From assembly GCA_964345075.1 (NCBI GenBank), contig CAYFPS010000037.1:1-18013 (forward strand): a stretch of DNA of 18,013 bases, read 5' to 3'. Shown piece after piece: positions 7,568 to 14,909 of this stretch. Under the pieces are notes generated by a model. That model was given only the letters and a program-made list of their open reading frames with translations, ran no database searches and was not told where the DNA came from. The number at the start of each line of letters is the position of its first letter. Positions within the stretch are counted from its first letter, which is position 1. Source of the stretch: CAYFPS01 sp964345075. GTDB lineage: Bacteria > CAIWAD01. The translations under genes and the position numbers were made by a program.

Positions 7568-8703
7568 GCAGGCGCAGCAAATCCCCCCTGCTGGCGGCTC
7601 TCTTTCTGCTTCTGCTGATTGGCTGTGAGGATGATCGCGCCGACGATCTTCAGCGCCAGTTGGATGAAATGCAGCAACTGGTCGAAGAGCTGGAGAACAA
7701 TCAGGAGATCATTCTGGACGGCTATGTATCACGGCCGGCCGAGCTCGAGATTCCCGTCTGGGCCAGCGCCTATCTGGGCGAGATGCCGATTTCCGAAGAC
7801 AATCCCACGACCGTTGAAGGCATTTACCTGGGCCGCAGACTCTTTTACGATGAGCGCCTTTCGGGCGATGGCAGCAAGTCCTGCGCAAGTTGCCACCTGC
7901 AGGCATCCTCCTTCAGCGACCCCGATCAGTTCAGCCAGGGGATCACGGGTGAGCGTGGCACACGCAACGCCATGCAGATCGTCAATGCGGGCTGGTTTCC
8001 TTCCCTCTTCTGGGATGGCCGCGCCGGCAGTCTGGAGGAGCAGGCCCTGGGCCCCGTTGTCAACCCGGTCGAGCTGAACACGACCTGGCCCGAAGTGGAG
8101 GCGCGGGTGGCGCAGGACCGCCTTTACCCCGCGCTTTTCAGGATGGCCTTTGGCGACTACGGCATCGACTCGCTGAAGATTGCCGCGGCAATCGCCCAGT
8201 TTGAGCGCAGCCTGCTTTCCTTTTCCGCGCCTTTTGATGACTACTTCTACGGTGATGGCAGCGGGCTGACGGAATCGGAAGAAAACGGCTTTGACATTTT
8301 CTTTTCCGAGCGCGGGGACTGCATTCACTGCCATGCTGGCCCGCTTTTAACCGACAACGAGTTCCGCAACAATGGTCTGGACAGTCAGATTGCCGATGCC
8401 GGGCTGGGTGAAATCACCGGGCTGGCCAGTGATGTCGGCAAGTTCAAAGTGCCCACCTTGCGCAACATCGAGTTTACGGCGCCTTACATGCACGATGGCC
8501 GCTTTGCCACGCTGGAAGAGGTGGTGGAGCACTACAACAGCGGTGTGCATGCCGACTCGCCCAATCTGGATCCGGAGATGCACAACGCCTCACTTGGGCT
8601 GAATCTCACGGAAACCGAGAAGCAGGATCTGGTGGCCTTTCTGAAGACCTTTTCGGATCCGGCCTTTCTGGCGAATCCTGACTTTGCCGATCCTGAAGAA
8701 TAG
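7564..8703 (+). CDS. Di-haem cytochrome c peroxidase (CcpA/MauG family) lipoprotein
   Basis: This 379-residue protein is predicted to reduce hydrogen peroxide to water in the cell envelope, taking electrons from a small redox protein. It has a lipoprotein signal (LLLLIGC, Cys21), a charged heptad-like stretch (about 24-50) that may be a short coiled coil or spacer, and two c-type haem sites, CASCH (107-111) and CIHCH (253-257). Family landmarks include FWDGRAGSLEEQA (149-161), NPVELN (167-172) and TAPYMHDGRFATLEE (305-319). The start overlaps the cupredoxin stop as ATGA with no ribosome binding site of its own, so translation is coupled. The neighbouring cupredoxin is the natural candidate electron donor. 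MauG-type protein oxidation is a possible alternative. Confidence 0.93.
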   Translation: MSRRSKSPLLAALFLLLLIGCEDDRADDLQRQLDEMQQLVEELENNQEIILDGYVSRPAELEIPVWASAYLGEMPISEDNPTTVEGIYLGRRLFYDERLSGDGSKSCASCHLQASSFSDPDQFSQGITGERGTRNAMQIVNAGWFPSLFWDGRAGSLEEQALGPVVNPVELNTTWPEVEARVAQDRLYPALFRMAFGDYGIDSLKIAAAIAQFERSLLSFSAPFDDYFYGDGSGLTESEENGFDIFFSERGDCIHCHAGPLLTDNEFRNNGLDSQIADAGLGEITGLASDVGKFKVPTLRNIEFTAPYMHDGRFATLEEVVEHYNSGVHADSPNLDPEMHNASLGLNLTETEKQDLVAFLKTFSDPAFLANPDFADPEE

Positions 8704-8710
8704 CCATGCA

Positions 8711-8744
8711 AAGCCCCCGCTGCTGAGGAGTGGCGGGGGCTTTT
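8711..8744 (+). terminator. Rho-independent terminator after the peroxidase gene
   Basis: AAGCCCCCGC (8711-8720) pairs perfectly with GCGGGGGCTT (8733-8742) across a 12-base loop, followed by TTCG; four T in all start at the stem end. It begins eight bases after the stop codon and closes the cupredoxin/peroxidase unit. Confidence 0.85.
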
Positions 8745-8746
8745 CG

Positions 8747-9054
8747 TGACCTGTGATTTAGCTTTTGTCTGTTTGCCGAACTTTGGCTGGTTGCGCCCTC
8801 CTCTCCGCCCCCCTCCCACCCGGGGTATAGCCTTGGCTGACGTTTGAAGTTCCCTGAATGGGTTGCATTTCTCCTGACAACAGGCATCTCTGTCTAGATT
8901 TCAGGAAGCGCCTGAGGATTCTTCCGATACAGTCAGCCAAGCTTGACCTGACTCCCCTTCAGCTTGGAAGTCAACGGCATGACTGGTATGTTTCACGCTT
9001 GTCCTTTCGCGGCCCCCCGATCCTTTTCGGTGCATTCCGGCCAAAGCGAAGACA
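8747..9054 (+). promoter_or_regulatory. Non-coding gap holding a candidate promoter for the importer operon
   Basis: No convincing gene lies in this gap of about 300 bases. A possible promoter has TTGGAA (8964-8969), a 17-base spacer and an extended -10 TGG-TATGTT (8987-8992). Both boxes match the sigma-70 consensus at only four of six positions, and the promoter rules of this lineage are unknown. The left half contains a C-rich run (around 8808-8823) with no recognised feature. A transcript starting near 9000 would have a leader of about 100 bases ending in the hairpins at 9055-9101. Confidence 0.3.
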
Positions 9055-9071
9055 GCCTGCTTAAAGCAGGC
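9055..9071 (+). promoter_or_regulatory. Leader hairpin upstream of second binding-protein gene
   Basis: GCCTGCT (9055-9061) pairs perfectly with AGCAGGC (9065-9071) with a TAA loop. No T-run follows, so it is not a terminator. It lies 30 bases before the start codon and is followed by another hairpin, making the end of the leader strongly structured. It may stabilise the 5' end of the mRNA. Confidence 0.45.
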
Positions 9072-9082
9072 ATTTCAGATTA

Positions 9083-9101
9083 AAAGCTTGGGAGAAGCTT
9101 T
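9083..9101 (+). promoter_or_regulatory. Hairpin presenting the ribosome binding site in its loop
   Basis: AAAGCTT (9083-9089) pairs with AAGCTTT (9095-9101) and the five-base loop is GGGAG, the Shine-Dalgarno sequence itself. The start codon follows directly at 9102. The ribosome binding site is thus displayed in a loop rather than buried, which could favour high expression of the binding protein or allow a protein or RNA to block it. Confidence 0.5.
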
Positions 9102-11108
9102 ATGCAGATCCGGCAGACATGGATAAGCAGCGCCCTGCTCATGGGTGCGATGGCTGTCACCATTGGTTGTGGCGGTGGAAGTGGTGGTACGGACCGTTTC
9201 AATACGGGGCCGGTGATGCAGCCCAACGAGGGCATCAACAGTCTGGAGTTCTGGGCATCCCAGGGCTTTGAAACACAGCAGAATCCGGCCGGTGCCCTGC
9301 CCGATGTCAGCGCCGAAATGGGCGGTGCCGGTTTCGATGATATCGCTGCCAGCCTGGGCTTTGTCAACAACGAGAACTACCGCTCGATGGCCGACCCCAA
9401 CGCCATCGTAGGCGGCATGCTCAGGACTTCCATTCCCGAATATCCCGCGACCTTGCGCAGCGAAGGCAAGGACTCCAACACAAGCTTCATGAGACTGGTC
9501 AGCGGCATGATGTACGAGGGCATGGTGACCCTCGACAGCTGGACCGACGAATTCGCGCCCTCGCTGGCCACCCACTGGAAGATCGAGCCGAATGATGAAG
9601 GCGGCCAGACCTTTACCTTCCGCCTTAATCCGGAAGCCCGCTGGCAGACCGGACATCGTATCACGGCCGAAGACGTGCTGGCCACCTGGAAGCTTATGGT
9701 GGACGATGGTCTGCTTTCGCCCTATAACGGTGTGCTCTATCGCCAGTACAGCGAGCCCGAAATCCTGAGCCCCTATCTGGTCCGGACCTCCACCACGGAC
9801 ATGAACTGGCGCCACTTCCTTTATATCGGCGCTTCCATGAACCTTTACCCTTCGCACATCATTGGCGGGAACACGGCCAAGTGGTACATGGATGAGTTCC
9901 AGAACAAGACAATGCCGGGTTCGGGCATGTACCTCTTGCGCGAGCAGGACATCAATCAGGGCAACAGCCTGACCATGACCCGCATCAACAACTACTGGGA
10001 CAAGGACAACCCCAAGAGCCAGGGCGGCAGCAACTTCTACAAGGTCAAATTCCTTGTGGTGCAGGACCCCACTCTGGAGCAGGAAAAGTTCAAAAAGGGC
10101 GAACTGGACGTCTACCGCGTGGGCCAGGCCAAGTACTGGGTCAAGGAATTCCTGCCCGAAGAAATCATGCAGCTGGGCAAGGGCTGGATTCAGCGCAAGA
10201 AGATCTTCACCCAGAGCCCCAACGGCGTCAGTGGCTTTGTTTTCAACATGCGCGAGGCTCCCTTCAACGACATTCGCGTGCGTGAGGCCTTCGCCTACCT
10301 GATGAACCGCGGCAAGCTGATTGACAAGCTCTTCTACAATGAATACCTGCCGACCTACAGCTACTGGCCGGGCAGCGTCTACGAGAATCCAGAGAATGTC
10401 AAGATCAGCTACAACCCGGAGAAGGGTCTTGCCCTGCTGGCCGAGGCTGGCTGGGCCGAGCGGGATGCCGAAGGTTATCTGATGAACGCCAACGGTGAGC
10501 GCCTTGAGCTGGACCTGATGACCGACGAAAGCCCCTCCTCGGAGCGCATCATGACCGTGATCCAGGAAGACTACAAGCAGGCCGGTATCAAGCTAAACCT
10601 GAAGCCGACCACGGGCGCCACCATGTTCCAGATGGTCATGGAGCGCAAGTTCAAGATCCACTTCCAGAGCTGGAGCGGCCTCTACTTCCCCAATCCGGAG
10701 AGCGCCTTCCACAGCCGCATGGCCGACGAACTGAACACCAACAATCTGGCCGGCTTCAAGAGCACGGAGCTGGATGAGATCTGCGACGAGTACAATGTTG
10801 CCGCCACGCAGCAGGAGCACATTGATCTCATCCGCCGCGCCGACAAGACTCTGACCGACAGCTACCAGTACGCGCTGGCCTGGTACGGCCCCTTTACCCG
10901 TGTGGGTTACTGGAACAAGTTCGGCATGCCCGAGTGGGGCCTTTCCCGCACGGCTGACTGGCGCGGCATCATCGGCCTCTGGTGGTACGATCCGGGCAAG
11001 CATCAGAAGCTGGTGGATGCCATCAAAACCGACAGCTCGCTGCCGATCGAGTCGGTGGAAATCAATTACTGGCAGGGCTACGATCCACTGTCGGCCCGCG
11101 GCAACTAA
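9102..11108 (+). CDS. Peptide ABC transporter substrate-binding lipoprotein (SBP_bac_5, YejA-like), paralogue 2
   Basis: This 668-residue protein is the receptor of the peptide importer encoded just downstream. It has a lipoprotein signal ending TIGC (Cys23), followed by a Gly/Ser-rich linker. The family-5 body includes YPATLRSEGKDS, RWQTGHRITAEDV, GSGMYLL, NYWDKDNP, GVSGFVFNMR, DIRVREAFAYLMNR and SYWPGSVYENPENV, matching YejA-type receptors and the paralogue at 4875. GGGAG lies seven bases before the ATG in a hairpin loop. A terminator stands between this gene and the permease genes, which should make receptor mRNA more abundant than permease mRNA. Peptide uptake is inferred from the family; the actual ligand is unknown. 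Confidence 0.95.
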   Translation: MQIRQTWISSALLMGAMAVTIGCGGGSGGTDRFNTGPVMQPNEGINSLEFWASQGFETQQNPAGALPDVSAEMGGAGFDDIAASLGFVNNENYRSMADPNAIVGGMLRTSIPEYPATLRSEGKDSNTSFMRLVSGMMYEGMVTLDSWTDEFAPSLATHWKIEPNDEGGQTFTFRLNPEARWQTGHRITAEDVLATWKLMVDDGLLSPYNGVLYRQYSEPEILSPYLVRTSTTDMNWRHFLYIGASMNLYPSHIIGGNTAKWYMDEFQNKTMPGSGMYLLREQDINQGNSLTMTRINNYWDKDNPKSQGGSNFYKVKFLVVQDPTLEQEKFKKGELDVYRVGQAKYWVKEFLPEEIMQLGKGWIQRKKIFTQSPNGVSGFVFNMREAPFNDIRVREAFAYLMNRGKLIDKLFYNEYLPTYSYWPGSVYENPENVKISYNPEKGLALLAEAGWAERDAEGYLMNANGERLELDLMTDESPSSERIMTVIQEDYKQAGIKLNLKPTTGATMFQMVMERKFKIHFQSWSGLYFPNPESAFHSRMADELNTNNLAGFKSTELDEICDEYNVAATQQEHIDLIRRADKTLTDSYQYALAWYGPFTRVGYWNKFGMPEWGLSRTADWRGIIGLWWYDPGKHQKLVDAIKTDSSLPIESVEINYWQGYDPLSARGN

Positions 11109-11120
11109 GCGAAGACAATG

Positions 11121-11155
11121 GGGAGGCCGGCATTGCCGCCGGCTTCCCGTTTTTT
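11121..11155 (+). terminator. Intra-operon terminator between receptor and permease genes
   Basis: GGGAGGCCGGC (11121-11131) pairs with GCCGGCTTCCC (11138-11148) over 11 bp with one G-U pair and a six-base loop, followed by G and six T (11150-11155). It is a textbook intrinsic terminator 12 bases after the receptor stop. As the permease gene starts 25 bases later with no room for a full promoter, partial read-through is likely. Confidence 0.88.
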
Positions 11156-11180
11156 CAGGACAGGAGAGTCAGGAAGCGCC

Positions 11181-12680
11181 ATGACAACCTATTTCCTCCG
11201 CCGCTTTCTTCTCGCCATTCCCACCTTCCTTGGCATCACGCTCATCGCCTTCACCATCATTCAATTTGTGCCCGGCGGCCCGCTTGAGCAGGCGCGCATC
11301 GCACTGATGATGGGAGCGAATCAGATGGGTGAAGCAGGCGCCGGGTCGAGCGGGGATGTGGCCAGCGGCGGCAACACGATTCCTGCCGAAGCGCTGGAAG
11401 AGATGAAGGCCTATTACGGCTACGACAAGCCCGTGCTGCTCAACTTCAAGATCTGGAGCCCGCAGGAGCAGGTCGATGATTACATGGCCGCTCTTGATGA
11501 TGAACCTCGCAAGTTTGAACTGCAGGTTGAACTCTCGGCCCTGATGGATCAGGTGCGTGAGGGCGATGATTCCGATCGGACGCGTGATCGCGTGAAAGAG
11601 CTTCGAGCCGGGGTTCAGCAGATGAACGATCTGCTTGAAGAAACGCGTAGCGATGTGATTGCCTGCGCAGAGATTGCACTTCCGGCGCTGAAGGAAGTTG
11701 CCCTGGACGAAAGCGGTCGCTATAACGCCAATCAGCGCGAAATGGCTGTGGACCTGATCGTCAAGCGGGAAAAGCTGCCCGTCTGGACCAGTCAGGATTT
11801 CCCGACCAAGCTGGAGAAGGTCGAAGAGTGGGCCGCGACAACGGAAGTCAGCGAAACAGGCGTGATCCCCAAGGTCTGGAAGACCTTTTCCTATGGCCGC
11901 TATGGCAGCTGGCTCCTGAAGATTTTCCAGCTGGATCTGGGGCGTTCCCACCGCTACAGCCGCCCGGTCTGGGATGTGATGAAGTCCAAGTTTCCCATTT
12001 CGATCTATTTCGGCCTGATCGGCTTCTTCCTTGGTTACAGCATCTGCATCCCACTTGGTGTCTGGAAGGCGGTCAAGCATTCCAGCCGCTTTGACACGAT
12101 CAGTTCCGTCCTGGTCTTCATTGGTTATTCCACGCCAGGCTGGGCGCTGGGTGCCGTGCTGCTCGTGCTCTTTGGCGGCGGCAGCTTCTGGGATGTCTTC
12201 CCCCTGGGAGGCTTCAGAAGTGAAGACTGGGAGTTCATGACAACAGGCGGCAAGATCTGGGATCAGTTCCACCACACCATTTTGCCGCTGATCGCCTGGA
12301 ACATCGGCTCCTTTGCCAGTCTGACCATTCTGATGAAGAATTCGCTGATGGAAAACCTGGCCAGCGACTATGTGCGCACGGCCTTTTCCAAGGGCCTGTC
12401 CGAAAGGCGCGTGATCTTTCTGCACGCTTTGAGGAACAGCCTGATCCCGCTGGCTACCGGCATGGGTCACATCATCGGCCTGATTTTCGCCGGCAGCTAT
12501 CTGATCGAAAAGGTCTTCAATATTGACGGCTTCGGTCTGCTGGGATTCCAAAGCCTGATCTACCGCGACTATCCGGTTGTGCTGGCATCCATGGTGATCG
12601 GTGCCGTGATACGGCTCTCGGGCAACATTCTCTCAGACATGATCTATGCGCTGATTGATCCGCGCATTCGCTTCAAATAG
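11181..12680 (+). CDS. yejB: YejB/OppB-like peptide ABC transporter permease with large insert
   Basis: This is one of the two membrane subunits forming the peptide channel. It is 499 residues, against about 310-365 for the family. TM1 (about 7-30, ending FVPGGPLEQA) and YYGYDKPV (78-85) match YejB. Then a charged, mostly helical insert (about 92-235) precedes SWLLKIFQLDLGRS, and the five-helix permease core follows (about 270-490), with the ATPase-coupling loop DYVRTAFSKGLSERRVIFLH (396-415) and NILSDMIYALIDPRI at the end. By topology the insert should face the periplasm. I chose ATG 11181 because AGGAA lies five bases upstream and TM1 follows at once. An in-frame ATG at 11118 would be inside the terminator stem. 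Confidence 0.92.
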   Translation: MTTYFLRRFLLAIPTFLGITLIAFTIIQFVPGGPLEQARIALMMGANQMGEAGAGSSGDVASGGNTIPAEALEEMKAYYGYDKPVLLNFKIWSPQEQVDDYMAALDDEPRKFELQVELSALMDQVREGDDSDRTRDRVKELRAGVQQMNDLLEETRSDVIACAEIALPALKEVALDESGRYNANQREMAVDLIVKREKLPVWTSQDFPTKLEKVEEWAATTEVSETGVIPKVWKTFSYGRYGSWLLKIFQLDLGRSHRYSRPVWDVMKSKFPISIYFGLIGFFLGYSICIPLGVWKAVKHSSRFDTISSVLVFIGYSTPGWALGAVLLVLFGGGSFWDVFPLGGFRSEDWEFMTTGGKIWDQFHHTILPLIAWNIGSFASLTILMKNSLMENLASDYVRTAFSKGLSERRVIFLHALRNSLIPLATGMGHIIGLIFAGSYLIEKVFNIDGFGLLGFQSLIYRDYPVVLASMVIGAVIRLSGNILSDMIYALIDPRIRFK

Positions 12681-12692
12681 GACGGTGATCTA

Positions 12693-13754
12693 ATGACACC
12701 TACGAAACAGAAAAGCCAGAGCACGTCGCTTTTTGCCAAGCGCTGGCGCAAGTTCAAGAGCTTGAAGCGTGGATATTATGCGCTGATTGTGCTGCTCTTC
12801 ACTTACGGGCTCTCCTTCTTTCTGCCACTCTTTGTCGGCAACAAGGCGCTCTTTGTATCACACAATGGCGAGTGGCACTTCCCGCTCTTCAGCAGCTATA
12901 TCGCAGCACAGGATCTCGGACAGGATCGCATTGGCGAAGCCAATTATCGTTTGCTCAAGCAGCAGTACGCCGATGAAGGGAACGGGGACTTCGTCCTGAT
13001 GCCCCTTTATCCCTACGGCCCCAAGGAAAGCCTGCTGATGGAAATGGAAGGCGAGCCGCCGCACCCGCCAACCGGCGAGCACTGGTTTGGTACGGATGAC
13101 CGCGCCCGTGATGTCTTTTCCCGTCTGCTATATGGCTACCGGGTTTCGATCAGCTTCGCCCTGCTGGTGATGTCCTTCAGCTACCTGATCGGTATCACGA
13201 TGGGCGGCTTCTTCGGCTATTATGGTGGTCGAATCGACTTTTACGGACTGCGCTTTGTCGAGCTGTGGGGGTCGATTCCCTTCCTCTACATGGTGATGAT
13301 CATTGTATCACTGGTGCGACCAAGCTTTCCTTTGCTGGTCTTCCTGCTCGTGCTCTTCGGCTGGATCGGTATCACCTTCTACATTCGCGGTGAGTTCTTC
13401 CGCGAGAAGACGAAGGACTATGTGCAGGCGGCCATCAGCATGGGCGCCAGTGATCGCCGTGTGATCTTCAAGCATATCCTGCCCAACAGCCTGACGCCCG
13501 TGATCACCTTTGGCCCCTTTGCCATTGTCGGTTACATCGGAAGCCTTGTATCACTGGATTATCTGGGCTTCGGCCTGCCGCCCGAGGAGCCTTCCTGGGG
13601 CAACATGGTGAAGGTCGGCATGGCCAACATTACCGACTGGTGGCTGGTGCTGGCCCCGCTGGGCGCGCTCTTCATGACACTGCTGATGGTTGTTTTCATC
13701 GGCGAAGGTGTGCGCGAAGCCTTTGATCCCAAAGTCCACTCTCGACTGCGCTAA
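12693..13754 (+). CDS. yejE: YejE/OppC-like peptide ABC transporter permease
   Basis: This 353-residue protein is the second permease subunit. The basic N-terminus and first membrane helix (RRGYYALIVLLF-like, LKRGYYALIVLL at about 24-35) are followed by a long periplasmic segment (about 50-135), including HNGEWHFPLF and FGTDDRARDVFSRLLYG, both as in YejE. The core has about five helices, with the coupling loop KDYVQAAISMGASDRRVIFKHILPNS split around residue 245 and LDYLGFGLPPEEPSWGNM. The end FIGEGVREAFDPK matches YejE closely. It starts 12 bases after yejB with a weak GGTGAT ribosome binding site. It holds three in-frame GTA-TCA-C Val-Ser pairs. Confidence 0.94.
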   Translation: MTPTKQKSQSTSLFAKRWRKFKSLKRGYYALIVLLFTYGLSFFLPLFVGNKALFVSHNGEWHFPLFSSYIAAQDLGQDRIGEANYRLLKQQYADEGNGDFVLMPLYPYGPKESLLMEMEGEPPHPPTGEHWFGTDDRARDVFSRLLYGYRVSISFALLVMSFSYLIGITMGGFFGYYGGRIDFYGLRFVELWGSIPFLYMVMIIVSLVRPSFPLLVFLLVLFGWIGITFYIRGEFFREKTKDYVQAAISMGASDRRVIFKHILPNSLTPVITFGPFAIVGYIGSLVSLDYLGFGLPPEEPSWGNMVKVGMANITDWWLVLAPLGALFMTLLMVVFIGEGVREAFDPKVHSRLR

Positions 13755-13763
13755 GGAGAACAC

Positions 13764-14909
13764 ATGGAAAACCAGACGAAAGCGCATCCGGCAGGAGTGG
13801 ACAGGCCACAGGACGGCCAGGAACTCCTCTTTGAGATTCGCAATCTGCAGACGCACTTCTACACGGAGGCGGGCACGGTCAAGGCCGTGGACGGCGTCAG
13901 CTTCAATATTCACAAGGGTGAAGTGCTGGGCATCGTGGGCGAGTCGGGTAGCGGCAAGTCCGTGACCTGTCTTTCCATCAATCGCCTGATTCCCGACCCG
14001 CCGGGCAAGATTGTCGGTGGCGAGGTTTTGTATCACAAAGTTGCACCGTCAGCGACCACTTCGGTCACCGAAGATGAGGCGAAGGCCAAGCTGAAGCTTC
14101 AGGTTGAGATTCAAAAGAAAACCAAGCCTGTCAATCTGCTCAGCTTGTCACACGAGGAGATGCGCAACTATCGTGGCGAAGAAATCGGCATGATCTTTCA
14201 GGAGCCGATGACCAGCCTCAATCCCGTCTTCACCATTGGCATGCAGATGATGGAAGCCGTGAAGTATCACCGCGACATCAGCAAGCAGGAAGCCTTTGAC
14301 ATGGGCGTCGAGATGCTGAAGAAGGTGGGTATTCCGGCTCCCGAAAAGCGCATGAAGGATTACCCGCACCAGTTCTCGGGCGGCATGCGTCAGCGTGTGA
14401 TGATTGCCATGGCGCTGGTCTGTTCGCCGGCGCTTCTGATTGCCGATGAGCCGACGACGGCGCTGGATGTCACCATTCAGGCGCAGATCCTGCAGCTGAT
14501 GCTCAAGATGAAGGAGCAGCGCAAGGAAGCCGCCATGATCCTGATCACCCACGATCTGGCTGTGGTGGCAGAAACCTGCGAGCGTGTGATCGTGATGTAT
14601 GGCGGACACATTCAGGAAGTCGCGGAAGTCGGCGAGCTCTTTGACAACCCGGGCCATCCCTACACGCACGGTCTGCTTTCCAGCCTGCCCAGGCCGGACA
14701 AGGAGAAGAAGCCCCGTCTTGAGGCGATTCGCGGCATGGTTCCGTCCATGCTGAACATGCCGGCCGGCTGCCGCTTCTGCACACGGTGTGATAAGGTCAT
14801 GCCGCACTGCGAAACCGTCATTCCCGATCTGGTTGAGGTGGCCAAGGGCCACTGGGTGCGTTGTCACCTCTTTTCCGATGATCCCAAGCTGCGTGGAGAA
14901 AAGGCATGA
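13764..14909 (+). CDS. oppD: Peptide ABC transporter ATP-binding protein, OppD-like
   Basis: This 381-residue protein is one of two cytoplasmic ATPases driving the importer. It has Walker A GESGSGKS (59-66), Q-loop Gln146 (IFQEPMTSLNP), signature FSGGMRQR (204-211), Walker B LLIADEP (224-230) and H-loop His263. The C-terminal oligopeptide-type tail has Cys 336, 339, 342, 349 and 367 (GCRFCTRC...HC...RC), a pattern that can bind an iron-sulfur cluster in DppD/OppD relatives. An extra charged segment of about 30 residues (92-122) sits between Walker A and the Q-loop, where relatives have only a short turn. AAGGAGA lies before the ATG. In E. coli Yej the two ATPases are fused in YejF; here they are separate genes. 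Confidence 0.95.
   Translation: MENQTKAHPAGVDRPQDGQELLFEIRNLQTHFYTEAGTVKAVDGVSFNIHKGEVLGIVGESGSGKSVTCLSINRLIPDPPGKIVGGEVLYHKVAPSATTSVTEDEAKAKLKLQVEIQKKTKPVNLLSLSHEEMRNYRGEEIGMIFQEPMTSLNPVFTIGMQMMEAVKYHRDISKQEAFDMGVEMLKKVGIPAPEKRMKDYPHQFSGGMRQRVMIAMALVCSPALLIADEPTTALDVTIQAQILQLMLKMKEQRKEAAMILITHDLAVVAETCERVIVMYGGHIQEVAEVGELFDNPGHPYTHGLLSSLPRPDKEKKPRLEAIRGMVPSMLNMPAGCRFCTRCDKVMPHCETVIPDLVEVAKGHWVRCHLFSDDPKLRGEKA

Noticed and set aside
11169..12551. Open frame of 460 codons on the minus strand across yejB
   Set aside because: It is fully antisense to a clear permease gene, has no recognisable domain or signal, and comes from the biased third positions of the real gene.
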